The position numbers and the translations under genes were made by a program. From Deltaproteobacteria bacterium (GTDB lineage: Bacteria > Desulfobacterota > Dissulfuribacteria > Dissulfuribacterales > DYLC01): DNA of 33,292 nucleotides. Positions 25,117-33,292 of this stretch are shown here, piece by piece. The stretch lies in the NCBI GenBank assembly GCA_028695735.1, contig JAQVIJ010000009.1, positions 1 through 33,292 on the forward strand. The letters run 5' to 3'. Each line of letters begins with the position of its first letter. Positions within the stretch are counted from its first letter, which is position 1. Below the pieces are notes generated by a model. The model had not been told where the DNA came from. It ran no database searches and was given only the letters and a program-made list of their open reading frames with translations.

Positions 25117-25566
25117 GTGGAAATTATATTGCAGGAAAGCATAAGCACCCTTGGAAAGGCCGGTGATGTGGTGAAGGTAGCCGACGGCTACGCACGTAAC
25201 TACCTGCTGCCCAGGGGATTGGCATTGGTCGCTGACAAGAAAAACCTCACCAATCTGGAGAGACAGCGAAGCCGTATTCTGGCCAGGGCGGCCAAGCTGA
25301 GGGATGAACACGAGGCCCTTGCGGCACAGCTTCAGGCCATGGAACTGCTTGTCGCAGTGAAGGTGGGCGAGGGAGACAGGCTGTATGGCTCTGTCACCGC
25401 CATGGATATCGCGGAGGCCATCTCAGCCAAGGGATATCCTGTTGACAAAAGAAAGATACAGATCAAAGAGCCCATCAAGGTCCTCGGTGAACATGATGTG
25501 GAGATCAGACTTGCCACAGATGTGGCCGCCACAGTAAAGATCAAGGTCGTTTCGAAGGCCGGTTAA
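25117..25566 (+). CDS. rplI: 50S ribosomal protein L9
   Basis: 149 residues at the base of the L1 stalk. The N-domain reads EIILQESISTLGKAGDVVKV and ADGYARNYLLPRGLAL, followed by the long connecting helix and C-domain (LYGSVTAMDIAEAI, KIQIKEPIKVLGEHDVEIRL). GTG 25117 was chosen because a strong AGGAGGT lies 8 bases upstream and L9 starts here; a TTG at 25108 falls inside that ribosome site. An intrinsic terminator follows. Confidence 0.96.
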   Translation: MEIILQESISTLGKAGDVVKVADGYARNYLLPRGLALVADKKNLTNLERQRSRILARAAKLRDEHEALAAQLQAMELLVAVKVGEGDRLYGSVTAMDIAEAISAKGYPVDKRKIQIKEPIKVLGEHDVEIRLATDVAATVKIKVVSKAG

Positions 25567-25589
25567 TCCGGTTTAGGTAACTTGCTGCA

Positions 25590-25620
25590 GGCCGCGGTAT
25601 TCCCGCGGCCCTTCTATTTT
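25590..25620 (+). terminator. Intrinsic terminator after rplI, overlapping the dnaB start
   Basis: GGCCGCGG (25590-25597), loop TATTC, CCGCGGCC (25603-25610), then the pyrimidine tract CTTCTATTTT. The 8-bp all-GC stem with a T-rich tail is strong. The only in-frame start for dnaB (TTG, 25619) lies in the tail. Confidence 0.75.
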
Positions 25621-26992
25621 GAAAAGAGAATCCTCTGCTACCAAACATAAAGAGCCGGCTCGGGAGTTCAGGCAGCCGCCTCAGGACATTGACGCCGAAA
25701 GGTGTGTCCTCGGAGGCATTCTTATAGAAGACGGTGCGTTGGTCAAGGTGATAGAGGTGCTTTCGCCAAGGGATTTCTATCTGGAAAGGCACGCCATCAT
25801 CTATGAGGCCATGCTGGAGCTCTTTGAGCGCAACGATCCGCAGGACCTTGTCACTGTCAACAGCCTTTTGAAGTCCAAAGGCAGATTAAATGCCGTGGGC
25901 GGATCTGCCTATCTGGCCGAGCTGACCGGCGTATTGCCGGTGGCATCCAATATCGTCTATTATGCCAAAATCGTCAGAAACAAGTCGGTATTGCGCCGCT
26001 TGATTCAGGCCTCCTCAGAGATAGCCTCGCTTTGCTACGAGGAGACAGGTGATGTGGATGAGGTGCTGGAGTCTGCGGAGTCAACCATCTTCGAGATATC
26101 CCAGGACAAGATACGGCCTTCTTTTTATCCGTTGAAGACGGTTTTGAAGGAAGGTGTGGTCAAGATACAGAAACTCTATGAGCGTAAGGAGTTGATAACA
26201 GGCGTATCCTCAGGGTTTGCTGATCTGGACAAGCTTACCGCAGGGTTTCAGCCCTCCGATCTGATAATCGTTGCAGGCAGACCGAGCATGGGCAAGACGG
26301 CTTTCGCCCTTAATGTCGCCCAGAATGCGGCCATTCGCAGCCAGGTTCCTGTGGTGATTTTTTCATTGGAGATGTCGAGAGAGCAATTGGGCATGAGGAT
26401 GCTGTGCTCCGAGGCGAAAATAGACGCCCAGAAGGTGAGGACAGGCTTTTTAGAAAAAGAGGAATGGCCTAACATCATAGGGGCACTGGGAGTGCTTTCC
26501 GAGGCACCTGTTTTCATAGATGATTCCCCCGCCATGACTACCCTTGAAATGCGGGCCAAGGCCAGACGGTTGAAAAGTGAACATGGTCTTGGTCTGATAG
26601 TGGTGGATTACCTGCAACTCATGCGCAGTTCAGGGCATAAGGACAATCGGGAACAGGAAATATCCGAGATATCCCGCTCGCTCAAGGCCATGGCCAAGGA
26701 GCTGCATGTGCCGGTCATCGCCCTTTCCCAGCTCAACCGCAAGGTGGAGGACCGTTCCGACAGACGGCCCCAGATGTCTGACCTCAGGGAATCCGGCGCA
26801 ATCGAGCAGGATGCGGATGTGATAGCCTTCATATACAGGGATGAGGTCTATAATCGTGCGGAGGACAACCCAAATCGGGGAATAGCCGAGATAATAGTGG
26901 CCAAACAGAGAAACGGGCCGACAGGCATGGTCAAGCTCTCATTCAAGTCCCAGTTTTCCTCATTCGGTAATCTTATGCATGGTGAGTCATGA
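25619..26992 (+). CDS. dnaB: Replicative DNA helicase DnaB
   Basis: Hexameric helicase that unwinds DNA ahead of the replisome, 457 residues. The N-terminal domain has PPQDIDAERCVLGGILIEDG. The RecA-like domain has ITGVSSGFADLDKLTAGFQP, Walker A GRPSMGKTAF, VVIFSLEMSREQL, Walker B LIVVDYLQLM, ALSQLNRKVEDRSDRRPQMS and DLRESGAIEQDADVIAFIYR. No intein interrupts it. The start is TTG 25619; no ATG or GTG is in frame before the conserved domain, and a stop lies 14 codons upstream. No clear ribosome site is seen, and the codon lies in the tail of a terminator hairpin, so expression may depend on read-through or coupling to the L9 transcript. Confidence 0.95.
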   Translation: MKRESSATKHKEPAREFRQPPQDIDAERCVLGGILIEDGALVKVIEVLSPRDFYLERHAIIYEAMLELFERNDPQDLVTVNSLLKSKGRLNAVGGSAYLAELTGVLPVASNIVYYAKIVRNKSVLRRLIQASSEIASLCYEETGDVDEVLESAESTIFEISQDKIRPSFYPLKTVLKEGVVKIQKLYERKELITGVSSGFADLDKLTAGFQPSDLIIVAGRPSMGKTAFALNVAQNAAIRSQVPVVIFSLEMSREQLGMRMLCSEAKIDAQKVRTGFLEKEEWPNIIGALGVLSEAPVFIDDSPAMTTLEMRAKARRLKSEHGLGLIVVDYLQLMRSSGHKDNREQEISEISRSLKAMAKELHVPVIALSQLNRKVEDRSDRRPQMSDLRESGAIEQDADVIAFIYRDEVYNRAEDNPNRGIAEIIVAKQRNGPTGMVKLSFKSQFSSFGNLMHGES

Positions 26993-27007
26993 TCCTGTTG
27001 TATTGTT

Positions 27008-27694
27008 ATGGATAGAATCGCATTTCTGTCCCGGCTGCTGAATGATCACGGTTGTTCCCTTGATGCCTCTGTTATATCCGGCCTTGCCCTCTATTTTGAC
27101 GAGCTTTTTTTCTGGAATCGCCGCATCAATCTGACAGGCGCCCTGCCAGAGGAAGAGCTGATGGCAAAGCATCTCGGAGACACCTTGTTTTTGCACTCCA
27201 GTCTGCCCGGTGATTTGAAATCCGCCTTGGATATAGGCACAGGCGCCGGTATTCCGGGGCTGCTTTTCAAGCTGTTGAGGCCGTCGGTTGCCATGTTTTT
27301 AGTGGATGCAAGACGCAAACGCATATCTTTTCTGAAAAATGTCATTACAAGACTGGAATTGCAGGGTGTGTATGCCGAGCAGTGTCTGGTGGGCGAGGGG
27401 CATGTCCCGCTACGGGGTGTCTTTCATGCGTTCCCTCAAAAAGGCGTGGAGCTTGTTTTAAGCCAGGCAGTCTGTTCGATTCAGGATTTTATTGCGATGG
27501 CCCTGCCCCTTACAGCGGCAACAGGTTGCATGGTCTCCATGAAAGGGCCTCGTTGCCGGGAGGATTTGAACATGGCGGAGGCCTGTATCAGCAGGTTCGG
27601 GCTTTCCTGCGAGGTGCTGCAGGGCAGAAATCCATTGAACGGTCATGAGCGTTTTTTGATCATATTACGGCCAGGCAGGTCATTAGAGGTTTGA
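27008..27694 (+). CDS. rsmG: 16S rRNA (guanine527-N7)-methyltransferase RsmG
   Basis: 228-residue SAM-dependent methyltransferase acting on G527 of 16S rRNA. RsmG landmarks are FFWNRRINLTGALPEEELMA, the SAM loop SALDIGTGAGIPGLLFKL (residues 73-90) and LVDARRKRISFLKNVI. The later segment LVLSQAVCSIQDF stands where most RsmG proteins have SRAVASL, so the usual arginine is glutamine. The ATG lies 15 bases after dnaB with no strong ribosome site, and the stop overlaps the TTG/ATG region of the next gene. The lon, rpsF-rpsR-rplI, dnaB, rsmG neighbourhood is a housekeeping cluster. Confidence 0.92.
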   Translation: MDRIAFLSRLLNDHGCSLDASVISGLALYFDELFFWNRRINLTGALPEEELMAKHLGDTLFLHSSLPGDLKSALDIGTGAGIPGLLFKLLRPSVAMFLVDARRKRISFLKNVITRLELQGVYAEQCLVGEGHVPLRGVFHAFPQKGVELVLSQAVCSIQDFIAMALPLTAATGCMVSMKGPRCREDLNMAEACISRFGLSCEVLQGRNPLNGHERFLIILRPGRSLEV

Positions 27695-27696
27695 TT

Positions 27697-29541
27697 ATGT
27701 TACAGGAACGTCCTGATATTACCCCATTGAAACTCCTGGAATTGCCGCCTTTACAGGCTGAAAACCTCTTCAACAGATTCTCTCTGCTGGAACAGGTTTC
27801 TCTGGTTTTGGCTGCTCCCTGGGACCGCAGGCATGAATTGATTGCACTTTCCGTGCATTCGATGGCCATTGTGCGTGGTATGCCGCCGCAGGAGCTGTTC
27901 TGGACCGTAAAGGCGGTGGGGCCTGCCGATTCCCTTGAGATCATTTCCATGGCGTCAGCCGACCAGATTCAGTTCATGTTAGATTTCGATTGCTGGAACA
28001 GGGATCGCCTTTTACCCGAAAAGGTGCTGGCCTGGCTTGTATTGCTGTTTGAGGCAGGGGAGACGGTTGTGCCTAACTGGTTGAACTGGCTTAAAGCCAG
28101 GGATGACGCCTTGCTCCCATATATCCTGCGCATGTTTGTGTCTGTTCAAAAACGGCCGGATGACATGGATATTCAGGAAGCAAAGGACGTGCTGCCGGCC
28201 TTTACCCTTGACGATATTTATTTTCTGGACTTTGCCAGGGAAGAGACAATTCCTGTGATTGAAAGGCTGTTGAAGGCTGTTTTAGACATGTCTTTTGAAT
28301 ATTATCAGGGTGTTATGGAGCTTCTTCTGTACAAGGGTATGACCGAACACAGCGAGGATGCCTATGTCATAAAACGCGCCAGGCTGGAGGAATGGGGGGT
28401 TCCCGACTACATAGACGCACTTGAGATATATGCGCCTCTCGTCAGGCATGGAATAAGGACTGCGGACGGCATGAAATTTATGGATTCCTCCTCTGCTTCC
28501 ACGGAGTTGGTCCCTGCCTTTGCCCCCAGTCTTTATGTGGGCGAATACCCTGTCTTGCGCCGGGCATTGCAGCATTTGGTTGAAGACAGGGCAATGGAAC
28601 GAATCGTTTTTGAGTGGATCGGCGTGGCCAACAAGATACTGGTGGCCGATGCCTGTGACCTGGATGACCCTGAACAGATGCTCGCAGCCCTGGACAAGAC
28701 CTCCGGTTTCCTGAACCTGGGGTTGGAAGCGGCAGAGACAAGAATGGGGGCCGCCCCCTTTGAAATATTGGGGAAAGGTGTCTTGGAGGATATCATCAGA
28801 TTTGCCATGTCCGAGATTCAGGCAGTTTCAAGGGAGGCAAGGGTGTTGCATAAAAGCGGCCTTATCCCCAGCGATCTTTCTCTTGTGCAGGATCATCAAA
28901 GAATGCTCCTGGAGGGCTTGTTGCGCAGCAGGCCTGTATTCTGGGACGACGATTCCTTCAGTTATGTGGCATTTTCCGGCATGAGCCAGATTGATTCCGC
29001 CAGAAAGGCTGTGAGGGAGGTCATGGAATGGGCGGTGCTCGTCTCGCGTCTTTTGCCACACTGGTCCATCTGGCAGGGTCTCGTATTATGGGAATCTACT
29101 AATATCAAGGATTACAAGGCGTTGAATTGGCAGACAGCCCTATCGACCGCGCTGGTCAAGCAGATTCTGACCGGAATGCCGGTATTTGAACCCATTGACA
29201 TGGGTGAGCTGTGGAGTATCTGCCGTATTTATGACGCAGACCCTGTCAAATGCCGAAGGGATCTCGAGGATGCCTTGCGTCTGTTGACAGTCAGTCCATT
29301 GAATGCCGTTGAAACCGGCTGCGAATCCAGGGGGGTGTCTGAAAAACGGCCTGTGCCGCAAATGGAAACCTTTCTTCCTGCATTGAATGCCTTGTGCGAC
29401 GATTTGGATTTGCTGATTCAAATGTTGGTCGAAGACTCAGGCTTCGAACGCTGGTCAAATGACAAACCGGCGTTCGAAGCGGCTGTTAAGGGGAAAATCG
29501 ATTTCAGATATCTGTCATCTCTGGTGGTTATGACAGGGTAA
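27697..29541 (+). CDS. DUF6178 family protein
   Basis: 614-residue soluble protein of unknown function. The start LLELPPLQAENLFNRFSLLE and segment SADQIQFMLDFDCWNRDRLL match what I remember of the DUF6178 family, which is common in deltaproteobacteria. It is acidic, rich in helices, with no signal peptide, membrane helix or recognisable catalytic motif. ATG 27697 has AGAGGT 7 bases upstream and follows the rsmG stop by two bases, so it is in the same unit. It is convergent with thi4 (3 bases apart). Family name from memory. Confidence 0.7.
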   Translation: MLQERPDITPLKLLELPPLQAENLFNRFSLLEQVSLVLAAPWDRRHELIALSVHSMAIVRGMPPQELFWTVKAVGPADSLEIISMASADQIQFMLDFDCWNRDRLLPEKVLAWLVLLFEAGETVVPNWLNWLKARDDALLPYILRMFVSVQKRPDDMDIQEAKDVLPAFTLDDIYFLDFAREETIPVIERLLKAVLDMSFEYYQGVMELLLYKGMTEHSEDAYVIKRARLEEWGVPDYIDALEIYAPLVRHGIRTADGMKFMDSSSASTELVPAFAPSLYVGEYPVLRRALQHLVEDRAMERIVFEWIGVANKILVADACDLDDPEQMLAALDKTSGFLNLGLEAAETRMGAAPFEILGKGVLEDIIRFAMSEIQAVSREARVLHKSGLIPSDLSLVQDHQRMLLEGLLRSRPVFWDDDSFSYVAFSGMSQIDSARKAVREVMEWAVLVSRLLPHWSIWQGLVLWESTNIKDYKALNWQTALSTALVKQILTGMPVFEPIDMGELWSICRIYDADPVKCRRDLEDALRLLTVSPLNAVETGCESRGVSEKRPVPQMETFLPALNALCDDLDLLIQMLVEDSGFERWSNDKPAFEAAVKGKIDFRYLSSLVVMTG

Positions 29542-29544
29542 TAG

Positions 29545-30324
29545 TTAGTGTTTTTTTACATATTCTTTAAGTAATCCAGCCAGTTTTTTGCCTGAGAGCA
29601 GCATGCCGCCGAAGATGGGGCCCATTCGGTAGCCGCCGAATACCGCTGCAGTGGACATGCCGCATACAAAAAGTCCTGGATATACCTCTTTGGTGTTTTC
29701 GACCACGGCCTTTTCCGCTGGTTCTGCAAAAAGCGATCTCTCTCCAATGGGTTTGCCTGTTGGAGTGAACAATTTGATATCGTTTTTGTCGGACAGCGTC
29801 TTTACGATGTCATGGGAGTGACCGGTTGCATCCACTACGGCCTTTGCCTCCAGTGTAACGGGATCGATGGGGAACCCGTTCATCAGGGCGAAGGTATTGT
29901 TGACGACTACCCCTCTGACACGGCCTTCGCTCACCATCAGGTCTTCCACCGTGATCAAATTGAAGATTTTGGCGCCTTTCTGCGCGGCTCCGAAGATAAG
30001 GCCTGAAGCCATGGCGATGGAATCCACTGCCACGAAGTTTTCGTCCACACGGCGATAGAAGATGTTGTAATCATCCAGCACGCATCTCGCCTCTTCCTGG
30101 GCTATTACATATTTATAGCCCATGCCGCCGCCCCAGATCCCGCCTCCTGGGGCGAGCTTTTTTTCAAGAACGGTAACATTCAAGCCATCCTGCGCCAGGT
30201 ACCCGGCTGCCACCAGACCGGATGGTCCGGCGCCCACTATGACTACATCGCTTGATAGGCTGTCCATGAAGTCCTTCATGTGGTGTTCGAGAATGCCTTT
30301 GGTGATGTGTAATTCGCGCATCAT
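29545..30324 (-). CDS. thi4: Thiazole synthase Thi4, sulfide-dependent type
   Basis: 259-residue enzyme that makes the thiamin thiazole from NAD and glycine. The dinucleotide loop is VVIVGAGPSGLVAAGYLA (residues 27-44), followed by APGGGIWGGGMGYKYVI and the C-terminal VCGMSTAAVFGGYRMGPIFG. Yeast Thi4 gives up the sulfur of Cys205 (sequence CMDP) and dies after one turnover; archaeal Thi4 has His (HVDP) and uses free sulfide. Here the same place reads PIDP (Pro152), so this is neither. A sulfide-dependent catalytic enzyme is the likely reading. GGAG lies 9 bases before the ATG. It follows thiC by 51 bases under the same riboswitch. Confidence 0.92.
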   Translation of the reverse strand: MMRELHITKGILEHHMKDFMDSLSSDVVIVGAGPSGLVAAGYLAQDGLNVTVLEKKLAPGGGIWGGGMGYKYVIAQEEARCVLDDYNIFYRRVDENFVAVDSIAMASGLIFGAAQKGAKIFNLITVEDLMVSEGRVRGVVVNNTFALMNGFPIDPVTLEAKAVVDATGHSHDIVKTLSDKNDIKLFTPTGKPIGERSLFAEPAEKAVVENTKEVYPGLFVCGMSTAAVFGGYRMGPIFGGMLLSGKKLAGLLKEYVKKH

Positions 30325-30375
30325 TTTTTCTTCTCCTTGAAGTTGTATTTTTTATTCATTATTAAAAACAGTTGG

Positions 30376-31650
30376 TTATATTTTGGGCAGTTGGTCTTTG
30401 AGTACCAAAAATACACAGTATTCAGCGCACATGGTGCAGGCCCCTTCTCCTGACCGTTCCTTGCGCACGTTTCTTGCGCGCTCTGGATCTATGGCAAGGC
30501 GGATCTGTCCATCCCAGTCCAGGGCCTTGCGGGCCTTGGATATCTCCAGGTCCCAGTCCGCTGCGCCAGGCCGGTTTTTGGCTACATCCGCTGCATGGGC
30601 TGCTATGCGTGCGGCTATCACCCCCTGAAATACATCGTCTGCGCTGGGAAGCCCGAGGTGTTCGGATGGAGTGACATAACAGATAAAGTCCGCTCCACTC
30701 ATGCCTGCCACCGCTCCGCCTATGGCGGAGGTGATGTGGTCGTAACCAGGCGCCACATCAGTGACGATGGGGCCGAGCAGATAGAGGGGGGCGTTGTGGG
30801 TCAGGCGTTTTATGCGCTCCACGGACTCCTTGACGAGATGCAGCGGCACATGCCCGGGCCCTTCTATCATACTCATGACTCCACGTTGCAAAGCCCTCTG
30901 TTGCAGGTCTCCCAGGGTCTTCTGCTCACCTATTTCGAAAAAGTCGGAGGCATCTGCTATGGCGCCCGGCCTCAGTCCGTCTCCCAGGCTCAATACCGTG
31001 TCATATTTTGCACAGAGATCGAGAAGACGGTCGTATCCTTCATATAGTGGATTTTCGTTGCCTGTCTGCTTGATGTAGGCAGCGGTTATGGCCCCTCCTC
31101 TTGAAACGATGCCTTCCACGCGTTTTCCTGTTTCGTAGCGGGAGATCAGTTCCTTGGTCACTCCCACATGCACCGTGAGAAAGTCAACGCCTTCCTGCAT
31201 CTGGCGTTCCAGTACCTCGAAGAATTCCTCGGTATCTAAATGGATTACAGCGCCCCTGCGCAATCTGGCCAGAGTGGCAGCCTCATAGAGAGGAACCGTG
31301 CCAACCGGCACCGTGGATTCTTTGAGGACCATCGAGCGAATTTCCGTCAGGTTGTCAGCCAGCGAGAGGTCCATGACCGCATCCGCTTTGGCTTGAAGGG
31401 CCGCCTTGAGTTTTGTGTGTTCTTCGTCGACAGAGGACCTCAGAGTGCTTGCCCCTATATTGGCATTTACCTTGGTGGAGGCCCCTTTGCCTACCAGAAT
31501 GGGCCCACGTTTTGTCCTGTAACCCAGGGTTACTGTCTCACCTGAAAGGATGTCTGCTGCCAGCTGTTCCAGGGACAGGCGTTCCTTCTGGGCCAACACC
31601 TTCAATTCTTCTGGGATGATACCGTTTTTGAGGGTTTGGATAAGTGTCAT
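30376..31650 (-). CDS. thiC: Phosphomethylpyrimidine synthase ThiC
   Basis: 424-residue radical-SAM enzyme converting aminoimidazole ribotide to HMP-P, the thiamin pyrimidine. Landmarks are KVNANIGASTLRSSVDEEHT, AVMDLSLADNLTEIR, LSLGDGLRPGAIADASD, MIEGPGHVPLHLV and GADFICYVTPSEHLGLP. The C-terminal cluster motif is CTMCAEYC (C405, C408, C412), spaced CX2CX3C, not the CX2CX4C of E. coli-type ThiC; the short ThiC class may normally have this. AAGGAG lies 10 bases before the ATG. An upstream TPP riboswitch argues for thiamin, not the related benzimidazole-forming BzaF. thi4 follows in the same direction. Confidence 0.95.
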   Translation of the reverse strand: MTLIQTLKNGIIPEELKVLAQKERLSLEQLAADILSGETVTLGYRTKRGPILVGKGASTKVNANIGASTLRSSVDEEHTKLKAALQAKADAVMDLSLADNLTEIRSMVLKESTVPVGTVPLYEAATLARLRRGAVIHLDTEEFFEVLERQMQEGVDFLTVHVGVTKELISRYETGKRVEGIVSRGGAITAAYIKQTGNENPLYEGYDRLLDLCAKYDTVLSLGDGLRPGAIADASDFFEIGEQKTLGDLQQRALQRGVMSMIEGPGHVPLHLVKESVERIKRLTHNAPLYLLGPIVTDVAPGYDHITSAIGGAVAGMSGADFICYVTPSEHLGLPSADDVFQGVIAARIAAHAADVAKNRPGAADWDLEISKARKALDWDGQIRLAIDPERARNVRKERSGEGACTMCAEYCVFLVLKDQLPKI

Positions 31651-31749
31651 GTGGTGACGGCTCCTTTTTTAATTGTTTTCGTTTCCATTGGTTCCAGGGA
31701 ACCTCTACTAAATTAAAATTTTCGTTCGAGAACAAGGCGCGATGAAAGG

Positions 31750-31846
31750 CGAAAAATCGGTAGCGGCGTATTTAATGCTTTCTGCCTGCGTGCAACGCAC
31801 AGGCAGGGGCAAGCAACGCAGTTGTGAGCGAAAAGGCAATTTTTCG
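31750..31846. repeat. Palindromic element in the thiC leader
   Basis: CGAAAAAT (31750-31757) is repeated inverted as ATTTTTCG (31839-31846), enclosing a hairpin of CTGCCT (31782-31787) with AGGCAG (31801-31806). It lies between the riboswitch terminator and the thiC start. It looks like a dispersed palindromic repeat of the kind scattered in deltaproteobacterial genomes, though only one copy is in the window. Confidence 0.4.
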
Positions 31847-31861
31847 AGGCTCCCTCCAAAT

Positions 31862-31915
31862 AAAAAAAACCGTTCAACTGCCTTGATCCTGTATCGATCA
31901 TTGGTAGTGGAACGG
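31862..31915 (-). terminator. Intrinsic terminator, expression platform of the TPP riboswitch
   Basis: On the minus strand CCGTTC (31910-31915) pairs with GAACGG (31870-31875), with supporting inner pairs ACT/AGT and TGATC/GATCA, followed at once by eight T (31862-31869). It starts 30 bases after the riboswitch, as expected for TPP-triggered transcription termination ahead of thiC. Confidence 0.8.
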
Positions 31916-31944
31916 CCTTATGAACAAATGGAAAATGTTTCGGC

Positions 31945-32036
31945 TCGTTTCCCTACGCTAGTATGATCTAGATCAGGTTAAAGGGGTCGTGGCTACGGCC
32001 AACCTCTCAGCCTGCCCATGCAGGCTCCCCCAACGA
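31945..32036 (-). promoter_or_regulatory. TPP riboswitch (THI element) upstream of thiC-thi4
   Basis: The minus strand carries the full THI-box consensus: GGGGGAGCC, GGCTGAGAGG, GACCCCTTTAACCTGATCTA and CTAGCGTAGGGAAACGA. The P1 stem pairs TCGTT (32032-32036) with AACGA (31945-31949). It binds thiamin pyrophosphate, and the terminator just downstream should then stop transcription of thiC and thi4. Confidence 0.96.
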
Positions 32037-32047
32037 ATGAGAACAAG

Positions 32048-32075
32048 GTTATAATGCCAGGCGATGCTTTGTCAA
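32048..32075 (-). promoter_or_regulatory. Promoter of the thiC-thi4 transcript
   Basis: Minus strand TTGACA (32070-32075), 16-base spacer, TATAAC (32048-32053), ending 11 bases before the riboswitch P1 stem, so the transcript should begin almost exactly at the riboswitch. Confidence 0.75.
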
Positions 32076-32151
32076 GTAGGAAGAATTGTCTGACCGCTGC
32101 CGCTGTCTTTTTTATTTTATTCAATGGGGGATTTGGTTGCCAGCGTCCCTC

Positions 32152-32180
32152 TTGACAGATTTTTTGAGTTTTAGTATAAA
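32152..32180 (+). promoter_or_regulatory. Promoter of the rpsL-rpsG-tuf operon
   Basis: TTGACA (32152-32157), 17-base spacer, TATAAA (32175-32180), about 80 bases before the rpsL ATG: a near-consensus sigma-70 promoter. Confidence 0.8.
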
Positions 32181-32203
32181 GGTCAGACTTTATTTGTGCT
32201 TGG

Positions 32204-32240
32204 TCTCCGCTTTGGGCGGAGAAGGGGCTTTATTTTTTTT
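32204..32240 (+). terminator. Leader hairpin plus T-run before rpsL (possible attenuator)
   Basis: TCTCCGC (32204-32210), loop TTTGG, GCGGAGA (32216-32222), then AGGGGC and TTTATTTTTTTT (to 32240). The T-run begins six bases after the stem, so termination would be partial; attenuation or leader regulation of the str operon is plausible. Confidence 0.4.
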
Positions 32241-32259
32241 GAGTCAAGGGGTTTACATA

Positions 32260-32631
32260 ATGCCTACAATAAATCAGCTTATCAGAAAGGGCAGGGAAAA
32301 GGTGCTTCAAAAGACCAAATCGCCGGCCCTGGATTCCTGCCCTCAAAAGCGAGGTGTCTGTACAAGGGTTTATACGACTACGCCTAAAAAGCCTAACTCG
32401 GCCTTGAGAAAGGTAGCTCGTGTGCGTTTGACCAACGGCATGGAGGTGACTTCCTATATCCCTGGTATCGGCCATAATCTGCAGGAGCACTCTGTTGTGC
32501 TGATCAGGGGTGGTCGTGTAAAGGACTTGCCAGGTGTGCGTTATCATATCATCAGAGGCACTCTGGATGCTGTGGGGGTCAAGGACAGGCGCAGGAGCAG
32601 ATCGAAGTACGGCGCAAAGAAGCCCAAATAG
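32260..32631 (+). CDS. rpsL: 30S ribosomal protein S12
   Basis: 123-residue decoding-centre protein. It starts [20 protein letters not shown] and carries [20 protein letters not shown] and [20 protein letters not shown]. Both lysines linked to streptomycin action (in PKKPNS and RVKDLPG) are wild-type. ATG 32260 was chosen because AAGGGG lies 9 bases upstream and S12 starts here; the frame is open further upstream through the promoter, which is not coding. Confidence 0.97.
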   Translation: MPTINQLIRKGREKVLQKTKSPALDSCPQKRGVCTRVYTTTPKKPNSALRKVARVRLTNGMEVTSYIPGIGHNLQEHSVVLIRGGRVKDLPGVRYHIIRGTLDAVGVKDRRRSRSKYGAKKPK

Positions 32632-32648
32632 CTTCCATATTTCGATAA

Positions 32649-33149
<501 letters not shown>

Positions 33150-33166
33150 TAATATAAGGGGGCGCT

Positions 33167-33292
33167 ATGGGTAAGAAAAAATTTGAGCGTAACAAGCCGC
33201 ATGTGAATGTAGGTACGATAGGTCACATAGATCATGGTAAAACTACCCTTACTGCTGCGATAACGAGGGTTTTGGCTGAGAAGGGTTGGGCG
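33167..33292 (+). CDS. tuf: Elongation factor Tu, N-terminal part (runs off right edge)
   Basis: The first 42 codons read [20 protein letters not shown] and [20 protein letters not shown]. The P-loop [15 protein letters not shown] is EF-Tu, not EF-G. AAGGGGGC lies just upstream, 18 bases after rpsG. In most bacteria fusA (EF-G) comes between rpsG and tuf; here it is missing. Confidence 0.96.
   Translation, partial: MGKKKFERNKPHVNVGTIGHIDHGKTTLTAAITRVLAEKGWA

Noticed and set aside
31742-31966. 74-codon plus-strand frame antisense to the thiC leader
   Set aside because: It runs across the terminator and into the riboswitch on the opposite strand, and has no ribosome site or protein-like pattern.

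Overview
The window reads as a bacterial chromosome segment, most likely from a sulfidic-habitat deltaproteobacterium (Desulfobacterota). The pointers are the gene content (DUF6178 protein after rsmG, sulfide-type Thi4, eukaryotic-type HisA, DUF1015 protein, KxGG-less glycogen synthases) and a uniform, moderate-GC style from about 8.25 kb to the right end. The taxonomic call is inference; there is no rRNA gene here.

Left part (1-8240). Position 1-490 is the 5' part of a glycogen synthase gene running off the left edge. Positions ~541-8240 look foreign. They are visibly GC-richer with beta/gammaproteobacterial-style codons, and begin with gene fragments: the N-terminus of a large helicase-like protein, then an HsdS-like N-terminus fused in frame to a TolC gene. 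A complete, overlapping export operon follows (TolC, HlyD adaptor, double-ATPase ABC subunit, two ABC-2 permeases). The block ends in an MFS gene cut after 44 codons, inside a perfect 147-bp tandem duplication. It is either a mosaic horizontal insertion or an assembly chimera.

Middle (8241-21740). A non-coding stretch holds a strongly folded RNA candidate (8488-8620) whose G-U pairs fit only plus-strand transcription. Then come a sigma-54 response regulator, a secreted protease with two retropepsin-like domains plus PDZ, two glycosyltransferases, a small 3-TM protein, eukaryotic-type HisA, bifunctional NAD(P)HX repair enzyme, a second glgA, and a minus-strand operon lon > REC/HD-GYP/degenerate-GGDEF > DUF1015 > zinc-ribbon protein.

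Right part (21741-33292). This is housekeeping: lon diverges from rpsF-rpsR-rplI, followed by a terminator, dnaB, rsmG and a DUF6178 gene. The thiamin genes thiC and thi4 on the minus strand are controlled by a TPP riboswitch with an intrinsic terminator. Divergent from them is the str operon rpsL-rpsG-tuf, with no fusA between rpsG and tuf. ThiC (pyrimidine) and Thi4 (thiazole) supply the two halves of thiamin.
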